From contig NZ_JAOQNK010000001.1 of NCBI RefSeq assembly GCF_025961315.1, forward strand, positions 1,922,001 through 1,986,000: DNA of 64,000 nt, written 5' to 3'. Below, piece by piece: positions 26,583-35,612 of this stretch. The notes under the pieces are model-generated. The model did not search any database, was not told the origin of the DNA, and saw only the letters and a program-made list of their open reading frames with translations. A program made the position numbers and the translations under genes. This stretch comes from Sphingobacterium kitahiroshimense. Lineage in GTDB: Bacteria > Bacteroidota > Bacteroidia > Sphingobacteriales > Sphingobacteriaceae. Position 1 is the first letter of the stretch. Each line of letters starts with the position of its first letter.

Positions 26583-27218
26583 ATGAATAAAAAACCATAT
26601 GTCATTGGAATCGCAGGTAGTAGCGGTTCTGGTAAAACATTTTTTCTAAACTGTTTTTTGAAACACTTTAGTCCCGACGAAGTGACGCTTATTTCACAAG
26701 ACGACTATTACATACCAGCAAATACAAAGACGCAGGAAGAAAATAAATTGTATAATTTTGATCTTCCAACTTCGATTGACCGGAATGCTTTTTATAAAGA
26801 CATTAGTGATCTATTTGACGGAAAAACAATTTATAAAGAAGAATACACATTCAATAACCCTGCTATAAAACCAAAGATGCTGGAAATTAAACCAGCACCT
26901 ATTTTGATTATTGAAGGACTGTTTATCTATCATTATACAGAAGTAAACAAATTAATCGATCATCGGATATTTTTAGATGCAAATCAAGATATCGCATTAG
27001 AACGCAGATTGCGACGAGATCTTATTGAGCGTGGTTATTTTGAAGATGATGTTCGCTATAAATGGGTTAATCATGTTTTACCGTCTTACAATGAATATTT
27101 ATTGCCCTACAAAAATAGTTGTGATCAGGTTATAATCAATAATACGGACGATCCTGAACCGATCTGGAAGATCACAGATGATATCTGCGCGGATTTAAAA
27201 GATAAAATTTATAAATAA
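26583..27218 (+). CDS. udk: uridine kinase
   Basis: A 211-residue P-loop kinase that phosphorylates uridine and cytidine in pyrimidine salvage. The P-loop GSSGSGKT is at residues 12-19, SQDDYYIP follows, then FDLPTSIDRNAF, the lid region LERRLRRDLIERGY, and the C-terminal VLPSYNEYLLPYK. The length is normal for Udk. It probably ends the DUF4905/LysM/udk operon at the terminator 27223-27250. Confidence 0.92.
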   Translation: MNKKPYVIGIAGSSGSGKTFFLNCFLKHFSPDEVTLISQDDYYIPANTKTQEENKLYNFDLPTSIDRNAFYKDISDLFDGKTIYKEEYTFNNPAIKPKMLEIKPAPILIIEGLFIYHYTEVNKLIDHRIFLDANQDIALERRLRRDLIERGYFEDDVRYKWVNHVLPSYNEYLLPYKNSCDQVIINNTDDPEPIWKITDDICADLKDKIYK

Positions 27219-27222
27219 CAAT

Positions 27223-27250
27223 AAAAAGACTGTGTAGAACAGTCTTTTTT
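27223..27250 (+). terminator. terminator after udk
   Basis: Stem AAAAAGACTGT/ACAGTCTTTTT with loop GTAGA, ending in six T. Confidence 0.88.
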
Positions 27251-27272
27251 ACTTTCAATCGTTCCTAAAAGG

Positions 27273-27303
27273 TTTGTGCATACTTATTATTTACCTATCT
27301 TTG
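27273..27303 (+). promoter_or_regulatory. purH promoter (TTTG-N19-TATCTTTG)
   Basis: Full match to the Bacteroidota housekeeping promoter: TTTG at 27273-27276, 19-base spacer, TATCTTTG at 27296-27303, with the ATG of purH 22 bases downstream. Confidence 0.85.
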
Positions 27304-27325
27304 CGCCAGCAAACAAATTATACTA

Positions 27326-28852
27326 ATGAGCCATTCTGTAAAGATTAAAAATGCTTTAGTGTCTGTATATTATAAAGACAACTTAGCACCATTAATTCAA
27401 TTATTAAACAAATACGGTGTTACCTTCTATTCTACAGGTGGCACAGAAGCTTTCATCAAAGATTTAGGTATTGATGTAGTTCCTGTAGAAGACTTAACGA
27501 GCTATCCTTCCATTTTAGGAGGTCGTGTAAAAACATTGCACCCAAAAGTATTTGGTGGTATATTAGCGAGAAGACCTTTAGAAAGCGATCAACAGCAATT
27601 AGCACAATACGAAATTCCGGAAATCGATTTAGTCATTGTTGATTTATATCCTTTTGAGGAAACAGTCGCTTCTGGAGCTTCTGAAGAGGACATTATTGAA
27701 AAAATTGATATCGGTGGCATTTCATTGATTCGTGCGGCGGCTAAAAACTTCAATGATGTTGTTATCCTATCTTCTAAAAATGATTATACAGCTTTAGAGG
27801 AAATGTTAGCAAACCAAGAAGGTACAACTACATTGGAGCAACGTAAAGAATTTGCTAAGCTTGCTTTCAATACTTCTTCACATTACGATACTGCTATTTT
27901 CAATTATTTCAATAAAGAAAATACGCTTGATGTATTCAAGCAATCGGAACAAAAAGCTCAAGTATTACGTTACGGTGAAAATCCACATCAGAAAGGTGTT
28001 TTCTATGGTGATTTAGATGCTATGTTTACAAAACTGAACGGCAAAGAATTATCCTACAACAATTTGGTAGATGTAGATGCAGCAGTTGCCATCATTGATG
28101 AATTTGCAGAGCCTACATTTGCAATCTTAAAACATACAAATGCATGTGGTGTAGCTTCTCGCCCTACTATCAAACAAGCGTGGGTAGATGCTTTAGCCTG
28201 TGATCCAGTTTCTGCGTTCGGTGGTGTTTTAATCACTAATGGTGAAGTAGATGCTGAAACTGCCACTGAAATCAATAATTTATTTTTCGAGGTTCTTATT
28301 GCGCCTGCTTACTCAGAAGAAGCAATTGCAATTCTTACAGCAAAGAAAAATCGTATCATTCTAGTTCGTAAGGAGGTTGAATTACCATCACAACAATTCA
28401 AAACATTGTTAAATGGTGTTATACAACAAGATAAAGACAATACAGTTGAAGGACCTGAGCAAATGACTGCTGTTACTACAGTTGTCCCAACAGCGGCTCA
28501 ATTAGAAGATTTATTTTTCGCAAACAAAATTGTTAAACATACCAAATCAAATACAATTGTATTTGCTAAAAATGGCACATTAATCACTTCAGGTGTTGGT
28601 CAGACATCACGAGTTGACTCATTAAAACAAGCTATTGAAAAAGCGAATGCTTTCGGATTTGACTTAAAAGGATGTTCAATGGCTTCTGATGCTTTCTTTC
28701 CTTTCCCTGACTGTGTTGAAATTGCAGCAGAAGCGGGTATTGCAGCAGTTCTTCAACCAGGAGGCTCAATCAAAGATCAATTATCAATCGACATGTGTAA
28801 TGAAAAAGGATTAGCAATGGTGACGACAGGAGTGCGTCATTTCAAACACTAA
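27326..28852 (+). CDS. purH: bifunctional AICAR transformylase / IMP cyclohydrolase
   Basis: A 508-residue bifunctional enzyme for the last two steps of de novo IMP synthesis: formyl transfer to AICAR, then cyclisation. The N-terminal methylglyoxal-synthase-like cyclohydrolase domain spans residues 1 to about 195 (FYSTGGTEAF, GGRVKTLHPKVFGGIL). The transformylase domain follows, with LRYGENPHQKG, the conserved KHTNACGVA region and the C-terminal ASDAFFPFPD and QPGGSIKD. The length is normal. It is monocistronic with a canonical promoter and a strong terminator. Confidence 0.97.
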   Translation: MSHSVKIKNALVSVYYKDNLAPLIQLLNKYGVTFYSTGGTEAFIKDLGIDVVPVEDLTSYPSILGGRVKTLHPKVFGGILARRPLESDQQQLAQYEIPEIDLVIVDLYPFEETVASGASEEDIIEKIDIGGISLIRAAAKNFNDVVILSSKNDYTALEEMLANQEGTTTLEQRKEFAKLAFNTSSHYDTAIFNYFNKENTLDVFKQSEQKAQVLRYGENPHQKGVFYGDLDAMFTKLNGKELSYNNLVDVDAAVAIIDEFAEPTFAILKHTNACGVASRPTIKQAWVDALACDPVSAFGGVLITNGEVDAETATEINNLFFEVLIAPAYSEEAIAILTAKKNRIILVRKEVELPSQQFKTLLNGVIQQDKDNTVEGPEQMTAVTTVVPTAAQLEDLFFANKIVKHTKSNTIVFAKNGTLITSGVGQTSRVDSLKQAIEKANAFGFDLKGCSMASDAFFPFPDCVEIAAEAGIAAVLQPGGSIKDQLSIDMCNEKGLAMVTTGVRHFKH

Positions 28853-28880
28853 TCTTCCGATTGAATCATATACAATAGAG

Positions 28881-28918
28881 GAGACTGTTACCTAATATGG
28901 AGACAGTCTCTTTTTTTT
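28881..28918 (+). terminator. purH terminator
   Basis: Stem GAGACTGT/ACAGTCTC followed by eight T. Confidence 0.85.
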
Positions 28919-28983
28919 ATAAATAAAGTCAATCTGCAGAACAAAGCAATTTTCGACAATCTTTAAAAGTGTCATAAAATAGC

Positions 28984-29028
28984 ATATAATAAATAAAGGC
29001 GACCAATGGTCGCCTTTATTTATTATAT
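28984..29028. terminator. long hairpin, probable fabV terminator
   Basis: A perfect 21-base-pair stem with the three-base loop AAT; the core is AAAGGCGACC/GGTCGCCTTT. It lies 12 bases past the fabV stop on the minus strand, and the stem bottom is AT-only, which can serve as the U-rich tract. Confidence 0.75.
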
Positions 29029-29040
29029 AATAGTAACAGC

Positions 29041-30237
29041 TTAAATGCTTGGTACGTTTACCAATTCATTTGTATCTGCATTATAGTCGATACCATCAAA
29101 ATTAAAACCAAACAGGTTAAAGAATTCGTCACGGTAACCTTGAATGTCAGAAATTTCTGATAGATTCTCTGTACAGGCTTTTTCCCAAAGTGCCGCTACT
29201 TCTGCTTGAACATCAGCTCTCATTTCCAAATCATCTACACGGATACGACCTTTTTCATCCAATTGAACTTTACCGTCAGCTGTGTAAAGACGCTCTGCAA
29301 ATAAACGTTGCATCTGCTCAATTGTACCTTCGTGAATACCTTTTTCTTTCATCACTTTGTATAGTAAAGAAATATATAAAGGAACAACAGGAATTGCGGA
29401 ACTTGATTGCGTTACCAAAGCTTTGTTAACCGAAACATAAGAAACACCGTTAATATCTTTCAATAAATCGTTTAAAGCAGGTACAGTACCTTCTAAATCA
29501 TCCTTCGCACGGCCAATTGTACCGTTACGGTAAATCGGGAATGTTAACTCAGGACCGATATACGAATAAGCCACTGTTTTAACACCATCTGCTAATACAC
29601 CAGCTTCTTTTAAATCTTCAATCCAAAATTTCCAATCTTCTCCCCCCATTACTGCTACTGTATTCGCAATATCTTCTTCATTATCAATCGGATTAATCGT
29701 GATATCAGAAATCACACCAGTATGAAAATCCACTGTTTTATTTGTAAAAGGAACATCAATCGGTTTCAAAACAGAAGCATATGAAACACCTGTTTTTGGA
29801 TGTGTCCGTCTCGGAGAAGCTAAACTGTAGATTATTAAATCAACTTGACCTAAGTCCTGCTTGATTAATGCTATAGTTTGTTTTTTGATTTCATCAGAAA
29901 AAGCATCACCATTGATACTTTTTGCATAAAGACCAGCCTCATGTGCTTCTTTTTCAAAAGCAGCAGTATTGTACCAACCAGCTGTACCAGGTTTCCCTTC
30001 AGCTGCCGGTTTTTCAAAAAATACGCCAATTGTTGCTGCTCCAGAACCGAATGCTGCTGAAATACGAGATGCAATACCGAATCCTGTTGATGCACCAATG
30101 ACCAATACTTTCTTAGGGCCATTAGCAATTTCACCTTTAGATTTTACGTATTCAATCTGGTTTTTAATGTTTTTCGCAGTTCCTTCTGGATGCGAGGTTA
30201 AACAAATAAATCCTCTAGTTCTTGGTTGTATAATCAT
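29041..30237 (-). CDS. fabV: enoyl-ACP/trans-2-enoyl-CoA reductase FabV
   Basis: A 398-residue FabV-type enoyl reductase, which completes each round of fatty-acid elongation using NADH. It starts with the family motif MIIQPRTRGFICLTSHPEG, has the nucleotide loop VIGASTGFGIASR, and the catalytic Tyr-X8-Lys in YRNGTIGRAK, two residues longer in spacing than normal SDR reductases. FabV enzymes are naturally insensitive to triclosan. No fabI is in this window. It is monocistronic between terminators and a divergent exporter gene. Confidence 0.95.
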   Translation of the reverse strand: MIIQPRTRGFICLTSHPEGTAKNIKNQIEYVKSKGEIANGPKKVLVIGASTGFGIASRISAAFGSGAATIGVFFEKPAAEGKPGTAGWYNTAAFEKEAHEAGLYAKSINGDAFSDEIKKQTIALIKQDLGQVDLIIYSLASPRRTHPKTGVSYASVLKPIDVPFTNKTVDFHTGVISDITINPIDNEEDIANTVAVMGGEDWKFWIEDLKEAGVLADGVKTVAYSYIGPELTFPIYRNGTIGRAKDDLEGTVPALNDLLKDINGVSYVSVNKALVTQSSSAIPVVPLYISLLYKVMKEKGIHEGTIEQMQRLFAERLYTADGKVQLDEKGRIRVDDLEMRADVQAEVAALWEKACTENLSEISDIQGYRDEFFNLFGFNFDGIDYNADTNELVNVPSI

Positions 30238-30409
30238 AATGATTAATTTTCTTACTCATGTTTTATTAAGGATGCAAAATAAACAAATTTTAGTAACAAT
30301 TGATGCATAAATAAAGAATATCTTTTCAAGACATATCAGATAATCGGTCTTGACATTGTCCTATTCATTAATTACTTTAGAATTTACAAATCCTGATTCT
30401 TATATAAAC

Positions 30410-31333
30410 ATGCTCCTTACCACTAAATCAAAAGCACTTTCATTTGGTATATTAGCCTCATTATTTTTCGCCAGCACTTTTGTCCTCAACCGCATCATGG
30501 CAGTTTCGGGAGGTGGATGGCAGTGGTCTTCAGCCTTACGTTTTGTATGGATGCTACCGATATTGTTACTTATCGTTATTATACGTGGAAATTTAAAACA
30601 ATTATTGATTGAAATGAAGAGAAATCTAGGGCAATGGTTGCTCTGGAGTACACTTGGATTTGGAATTTTCTATGCTCTGTTGACATTTGGGGCAAGCTAT
30701 GGTCCTTCCTGGTTAGTTGCAGGAACCTTTGAATTTACCATTATTGCCGGTATGTTTATAGGTCATTTCATGCAACGTAAAGAAAATCGACAGCCATTTT
30801 CTAAAGCGACCTTATTTTTTTCCTGTATCATCTTTTTGGGTATCCTAGTCATGCAAATTTCTGAAGCTAAATCTACTCCGTTGTCAACAATATTGCTCGG
30901 AACTATTCCTGTACTAATAGCCGCAATTGCTTATCCTGTTGGTAACCGTAAAATGATGGCCTTAACAAAAGGCTCTTTGGACACGTACCAGCGTACATTG
31001 GGTATGACGCTCGCAAGCATGCCATTCTGGATTATTCTGATGTTCTTTGGCTTTCAGGAGCATGGACTTCCCGATGAAAGTCAATTGTTACAGACCTTAT
31101 TGATAGCCTTATTTTCTGGTGTTATCGCAACGCTACTTTTTTTTAAAGGGACAGAATTAGTACAACATGACCATAAAGGACTTGCCGCCGTTGAGGCGAC
31201 ACAGGCTATGGAAGTGATTTTCACATTAATAGGGGAAATTATCATACTGCAAACTGCTTTCCCAAACAACTTGGCTATCAGCGGTATTTTACTTGTAGTA
31301 ATAGGTATGTACCTGCACAGCAAAAACCATTAA
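30410..31333 (+). CDS. DMT-superfamily multidrug exporter
   Basis: With the start at 30410 it has 307 residues and about ten hydrophobic helices, matching the bacterial multidrug resistance efflux (EmrE-like, PF13536-type) branch of the drug/metabolite transporter superfamily. The first helix is ALSFGILASLFFASTFVLNR; YPVGNRKMMAL opens the second half. The frame is open to a GTG-type start at 30350, but the extra residues are polar and lie over a TTG/TACTTTAG promoter-like pair, so the later ATG is preferred. Its last four bases overlap the convergent ABC exporter gene. Confidence 0.82.
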   Translation: MLLTTKSKALSFGILASLFFASTFVLNRIMAVSGGGWQWSSALRFVWMLPILLLIVIIRGNLKQLLIEMKRNLGQWLLWSTLGFGIFYALLTFGASYGPSWLVAGTFEFTIIAGMFIGHFMQRKENRQPFSKATLFFSCIIFLGILVMQISEAKSTPLSTILLGTIPVLIAAIAYPVGNRKMMALTKGSLDTYQRTLGMTLASMPFWIILMFFGFQEHGLPDESQLLQTLLIALFSGVIATLLFFKGTELVQHDHKGLAAVEATQAMEVIFTLIGEIIILQTAFPNNLAISGILLVVIGMYLHSKNH

Positions 31334-33111
31334 TGATTTAATGTTTTACTAATTTTATCCAAATTGAGACTATTAGCCATAGCAGAAAAGATCTTATAAT
31401 AAGTGCCACGATGATCGTATAAATCTTCATGAATGCCCTTCTCGACTACCCTACCCTTTTCCATCACCACTATTTCATTGGAGTCTATAATTTGGGAAAT
31501 ACTATGAGACACAATAATAACCGTACGATCCTTTTTTATAGCATCCAAACTATTTTTTATTTGTTCGGTAGAAATGGCATCCAAATTCGCAGTAGGTTCG
31601 TCTAGAAAGATAATCGGAGGATTTTTCAAAAACAAGCGGGCAATTGCTATTCGTTGCTGTTGCCCCCCTGAAAGCAAATGAGCTCCAGAATCGTAACCTT
31701 GAGGCAACTCCATAATCTGTTCGTGAATGTAAGCTTCTTTAGCTGCCTTAACAATTTCTTCTTTACTACTCCCTATCTTTCCATATTCAATATTTTCAAA
31801 AATAGAACCTTTAAAAATATGGTTACGCTGAAGAACCATACCGATATTTTTTCTTAAAAATTTAGTATCATAGTTTTTAAGATCAACTCCATCTAATAAA
31901 ATCCGACCAGCTGTAGGTTCATAAAATTTATCTAAAAGATTTATAACTGTACTTTTCCCTGCACCGCTTAATCCAACAAGTGCTGTGATCTGATTTGGTT
32001 TGATTTGAAAAGAAATATCTCTTAGTGCATGGGTTCCGTTAGGATATTCAAATGATACGTCTTCAATCACAATATGGCCTTTGATCTTATCTGGTATAAA
32101 AGTACCGCTTCCCTCAATCAAATCATCAGACTCCAATATTTCGAAAAATGATTCCGAGTAAATTAAAGCATCATTTACCTCATCATAGATACGATGCAGT
32201 TGACGAATCGGAGCTGAAACATTTGAAAATAACATAATATGAAACATAATCGCTCCAATTGTAATCTGATTGTCCAGCACCAGAAAAGCAGTTAAAACAA
32301 TAATTGCAACAACTGCTATCTGCTCAATAAAATTCTTTAGACTATCAAAAATGAAACTCGTCTTTCGTGTTTGCATCTGATTTTCCGTCATTTCAAATTG
32401 AATCTTCTCATGACGGTCTGCTTCTTCAGGTTCGCGTACAAAAGATTTTATGACCAATATAGAGTCAATTAAATTAATGATTCTATTATTCTTGGATTCT
32501 CTATATTTTCGCATCTGCCGTCTAAATCCACTAAGTTTTCCAGCTTGTGTTTGACTGATGTAGAAATAAATTGGTATAACTGCGAGCCCAACCAATCCGA
32601 CGTACACATTAGCCATAAACATACATACGAGCGCAACGATGGCATTCGCAAATAAAGGAAGGATATCGATAAAGAAATTCTGAACTAAACGTGTCAGCGA
32701 GCTAATTCCCGAATCAATCCGTGTCTGCAATTTTCCGCTTTCATTTTCTTCTGACGTATAAAAAGCCATTTTATACGTCAATATTTTTTCTACAATCTGT
32801 TGTGAAAAATCTCTTGCAATAAATATACGTAGTTTTTCACCGTAGAATTTCTGTCCAAACTGAATAAAGGAATAGACAATCTCTTTTACCAAAAGAACAG
32901 CAGAGATAATCCCGATCAAATGCATACCTCTAGACAGCGGTTCTTTAGCGACCATCAAGTCACTGATAGTATCTACCGTATATTTTAAGATGAAGGCATT
33001 AATCTGCGCGGCAAAAGATCCGACCAAGGTTAAAACTAAGGTATAAAAGATGAGGTTTTTATAGGGCTTGGCAAATGGTGTTATCTTCTTGAACAGTAGT
33101 GATATGGTCAT
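31330..33111 (-). CDS. ABC exporter with fused membrane and ATPase domains
   Basis: A 593-residue half-transporter of the MsbA/multidrug type, acting as a homodimer in the inner membrane. Residues about 15-315 form the six-helix membrane domain, and the ATPase domain follows with Walker A GLSGAGKST, Q-loop MVLQRNHIF, signature LLSGGQQQRIAIA, Walker B PPIIFLDEPTANLD and the switch HS in IVSHSISQ. All catalytic residues seem intact. The substrate could be lipid or drug. It is convergent with the DMT exporter, with a four-base overlap of the 3' ends. Confidence 0.93.
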   Translation of the reverse strand: MTISLLFKKITPFAKPYKNLIFYTLVLTLVGSFAAQINAFILKYTVDTISDLMVAKEPLSRGMHLIGIISAVLLVKEIVYSFIQFGQKFYGEKLRIFIARDFSQQIVEKILTYKMAFYTSEENESGKLQTRIDSGISSLTRLVQNFFIDILPLFANAIVALVCMFMANVYVGLVGLAVIPIYFYISQTQAGKLSGFRRQMRKYRESKNNRIINLIDSILVIKSFVREPEEADRHEKIQFEMTENQMQTRKTSFIFDSLKNFIEQIAVVAIIVLTAFLVLDNQITIGAIMFHIMLFSNVSAPIRQLHRIYDEVNDALIYSESFFEILESDDLIEGSGTFIPDKIKGHIVIEDVSFEYPNGTHALRDISFQIKPNQITALVGLSGAGKSTVINLLDKFYEPTAGRILLDGVDLKNYDTKFLRKNIGMVLQRNHIFKGSIFENIEYGKIGSSKEEIVKAAKEAYIHEQIMELPQGYDSGAHLLSGGQQQRIAIARLFLKNPPIIFLDEPTANLDAISTEQIKNSLDAIKKDRTVIIVSHSISQIIDSNEIVVMEKGRVVEKGIHEDLYDHRGTYYKIFSAMANSLNLDKISKTLNH

Positions 33112-33186
33112 ATATTAAGGCGTAAAAATAAAAACGACAAGAAAATTCGTTGTATTAATCTGACAACAACAATAATACCGAAAATA

Positions 33187-33220
33187 AAAAAGGGAAATGA
33201 ATACATTCATTTCCCTTTTT
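33187..33220 (-). terminator. terminator of the S1/P1 nuclease gene
   Basis: Stem GGGAAATGAA/TTCATTTCCC with a four-base loop, flanked by A and T runs on both sides, 20 bases after the nuclease stop. Confidence 0.88.
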
Positions 33221-33239
33221 TATTTTATAAGACTAATGA

Positions 33240-34034
33240 TTAACCAAAAACATCATTCAAGATTTTTGCCAAACGCAAACCACCTCTAAGCATACAATTT
33301 TCTGCTTTATAAATGTTGTTGTAGATATAGCTATAAGACAAGTTTGCGTTAAGCTCAACATCTGCATAGATTTTATCTGAAAGCTGATTTGACTCATACA
33401 ACCAGCTCGCTAATGTACCACCTTGTACTTGCTTAACTTCATTTTTACTCAAAATATCCAGTACCGTTGCATATTCGGTATAGCTATACTTTTCACCATC
33501 GATCAAATCTGAATCCCATACGCGGTGTATATTAGATTTTTTTCCGAACCAGCTCACCTCAATTTTATTTCCACCTTGATCTTCGGCTCTACTTACGTGC
33601 ATCGGCTGATGCGCATCACCGATTAAATGGATCAGCATGTATAGATTTTGTTTCTTTTTTTCAAGCGATAGCTCTTTTTCTGCAAATGATTTTTCCAAGC
33701 GCAACACCGTCTTGTATAAATTTTCTTCACTGGAATTTTCCATTGCTAACTGAAAATCAGCCCAAGGTAAGTGCGGATTAGTATTTATAAAATGAGAATT
33801 CCCTAATTTTTTAAATTCATCATGCGGATCAGACTTTATAAAATCACCCCAGTTGGCCCAATAAGCTAGTTTCTGATTGCCAATTATTTTTTGAATATTC
33901 TTTTTTGCTTTTTTTGTCAGATGACGTTCTGCGACCTCAGCAACAACACGATGTCCAGTAGATCCCCATGCGAATACGGAAGAAATCTGCAAAGTCATTG
34001 CGAGTACAATAAGACTTTTTAGTATATTTTTCAT
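33240..34034 (-). CDS. S1/P1 family nuclease
   Basis: A secreted zinc-dependent single-strand nuclease / 3'-nucleotidase of 264 residues when started at 34034 (an ATG at 34040 adds two). The signal peptide ends SSVFA, leaving Trp as the mature N-terminal residue of WGSTGHR. In this family that Trp coordinates zinc through its backbone and ring-side amide. Further ligands are visible in WANWGDFIKSD, SHFINTNPH, LIHLIGDAHQPMHV and NIHRVWDSDLI. The length fits P1-like enzymes. It has its own -7 box and terminator and probably scavenges nucleotides or phosphate in the periplasm. Confidence 0.92.
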   Translation of the reverse strand: MKNILKSLIVLAMTLQISSVFAWGSTGHRVVAEVAERHLTKKAKKNIQKIIGNQKLAYWANWGDFIKSDPHDEFKKLGNSHFINTNPHLPWADFQLAMENSSEENLYKTVLRLEKSFAEKELSLEKKKQNLYMLIHLIGDAHQPMHVSRAEDQGGNKIEVSWFGKKSNIHRVWDSDLIDGEKYSYTEYATVLDILSKNEVKQVQGGTLASWLYESNQLSDKIYADVELNANLSYSYIYNNIYKAENCMLRGGLRLAKILNDVFG

Positions 34035-34053
34035 AAACAATACAATTTTAGCG

Positions 34054-34061
34054 CAAAGGTA
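34054..34061 (-). promoter_or_regulatory. -7 promoter box of the S1/P1 nuclease gene
   Basis: Minus-strand TACCTTTG, followed by C, matches TAnnTTTG, 19 bases before the ATG at 34034. Confidence 0.6.
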
Positions 34062-34101
34062 AAAATTACATCCTCAAATAAAACCCTATTGACGTAATAA
34101 T

Positions 34102-34561
34102 TTAACTTTTGAAAATTTCAAACCCATATTGGGCATCACACCAAAATTCATCGAGAGCAATTAACCTTGGTTTGAAAAATGATATTAGATCAGGCCAGTC
34201 TTCTTGTTTAAAAATACTTTTCCCCTCCATAGTCATATAGATCATACTCACAGATTTCCCTTGTTCATCTTCCACCTCCAGATCCCAGGTCCATTCCTCT
34301 CCTAGTATAGCTGTTAGAATGGTTTTGTACTCTTCAAACTGCTCCATCATGAGCTTACGCATTGATAGATCACGATGACTCCACTCGATTGCTATTAAAG
34401 AAAGACGTTTATCCGCTTCCATCATAAAGCGTAGTAATACCGGTTCTATAGTTTACCCAATTGATCTTCTCTCCATCAGCAGAGTTATTTAAAGCCATAT
34501 ACTGTCCAAATCGGGTCCAAAAAGTCTCCTTCAACTGTTTTACTTCTTCTCTTGAATACAT
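34102..34561 (-). pseudogene. DUF4268 gene split by a frameshift
   Basis: Two minus-strand frames together make one DUF4268 protein. The front part runs from ATG at 34561 to TAA at 34409-34411 (50 residues, MYSREEVKQLKETFWTRFGQ then YMALNNSADGEKINWVNYRT). The rest continues in another frame from about 34425 to 34102 (MMEADKRLSLIAIEWSH to LIALDEFWCDAQYGFEIFKS). Family members, as I recall them, read through this point as one chain with about LYF-x-M-x-AD. At the junction the minus strand reads CTTTATGATG; adding one TTTAT unit restores the frame exactly. The family has no firm function. It may be a true mutation, a sequencing error or a slippage switch. Confidence 0.75.
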
Positions 34562-34695
34562 GGTACTAAATTTTAAAATGACGAAATTACTACTTTTATT
34601 TTCATAAATGACTAAACATTCGTCTCCACTTTGGCGTTTTTATTGTATGTACCCATAGGAACAGCTCACAGATTTATGAACAAATCATCATTATT

Positions 34696-35229
34696 ATGGA
34701 TAAAAAAAAATCACTTCTCATACTCGCCGCTACCGCTGCCGTTACGTTCGCTTACAATGCGTTAAAACCAGTAAAATCCAAAGTCAAAGTCATCGAACCT
34801 TTTGACATAGATCGTTACTTAGGCAAGTGGTATGAAATAGCACGGCTAGATTTTAAATGGGAAAAAGGTCTGTCACAGGTTACTGCTACTTATAACAAAA
34901 ATAATGATGGTAGCATTACGGTAAATAATCAGGGATTTCATGACCAAAAAAATAAATGGAAACAGTCAATCGGTAAAGCAAAGCCTATTGATTCATCAAA
35001 AAAAGCGGCTTTAAAGGTATCCTTTTTCGGTCCATTTTACAGTGGTTATCATGTAGTGAAAATTGATCAAGATTATCGATATGCACTTATTTTTGGAGAC
35101 AATTTGGATTATATGTGGATATTATCCAGAGAAAAAACAATACCTGAAGCTATTAAATTAGCCTATTTGGAATATGCGCGTAAATCTGGTTATGCCATCG
35201 AAAACCTGGTTTGGACCAAACAAGATTAG
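34696..35229 (+). CDS. lipocalin family protein (Blc-like)
   Basis: A 177-residue bacterial lipocalin. An N-terminal hydrophobic segment (LLILAATAAVTFAYNAL) acts as a signal or anchor; there is no lipobox cysteine, unlike Escherichia coli Blc. The lipocalin motif GKWYEIARLD is at residues 43-52, with NNGSITV-like strand DGSITVNNQGF, LKVSFFGPFYSGYHVV and YMWILSREKTIP as the later conserved blocks. It should bind lipids in the envelope, and related proteins respond to membrane stress. Its 3' end overlaps the convergent 101-residue gene by four bases. Confidence 0.9.
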   Translation: MDKKKSLLILAATAAVTFAYNALKPVKSKVKVIEPFDIDRYLGKWYEIARLDFKWEKGLSQVTATYNKNNDGSITVNNQGFHDQKNKWKQSIGKAKPIDSSKKAALKVSFFGPFYSGYHVVKIDQDYRYALIFGDNLDYMWILSREKTIPEAIKLAYLEYARKSGYAIENLVWTKQD

Positions 35230-35531
35230 CCAAAAATAGGTTTTAATACACCATAGTCAAGAGTTGGGTCTTGAGCAAAAACTCGAGCCAGCTCTTCACG
35301 ATCTTCCTCCGTGATAATCCCACTAAGTCCCTTATTGTATAATTCAAGCAAATACAAGGAAGCCTCAAGCTTGTTTTCATAGGTTAAAATTGCACTTCCC
35401 ACATAAAAATTTAATACCGATACTGCATATTCACCGAAAATGTCAAATCCAAATCCTGCGCCCGAATGTACTGCAAAACGCATATATTTTTCAAAGTCAG
35501 ATTTTAAAATTTCCTTTAGCTTGTTTTCCAT
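35226..35531 (-). CDS. small protein of unknown function
   Basis: A 101-residue acidic, helical, apparently cytoplasmic protein with no family I recognise. It has segments FGFDIFGEYAVSVLNFYVGS and LTYENKLEASLYLLELYNKG, then a charged EEDREELARVFAQD run. There is no signal peptide. A minus-strand CATTTTTG (35540-35547), one base off the -7 consensus, lies nine bases before the start, so it may have its own promoter. It is convergent with the lipocalin gene. Confidence 0.7.
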   Translation of the reverse strand: MENKLKEILKSDFEKYMRFAVHSGAGFGFDIFGEYAVSVLNFYVGSAILTYENKLEASLYLLELYNKGLSGIITEEDREELARVFAQDPTLDYGVLKPIFG

Positions 35532-35562
35532 ATCCGCAAAAATGCAATATTATAGTGAAATA

Positions 35563-35597
35563 AAAAAAAGGAGATGAACTTCGTTCACCTCCTTTTT
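35563..35597 (-). terminator. terminator of the DUF937-OmpA gene
   Basis: Stem AAGGAG-A-TGAAC/GTTCA-C-CTCCTT with one mismatch and loop TTC, followed on the minus strand by a long T-run. Confidence 0.8.
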
Positions 35598-35612
35598 CTG
35601 TTCCAATTGGAC

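Noticed and set aside
34102..34425. A separate small gene starting at MMEADK
   Set aside because: The upstream 50 codons in another frame encode the missing N terminus of the same DUF4268 family, so a frameshifted single gene explains both better.
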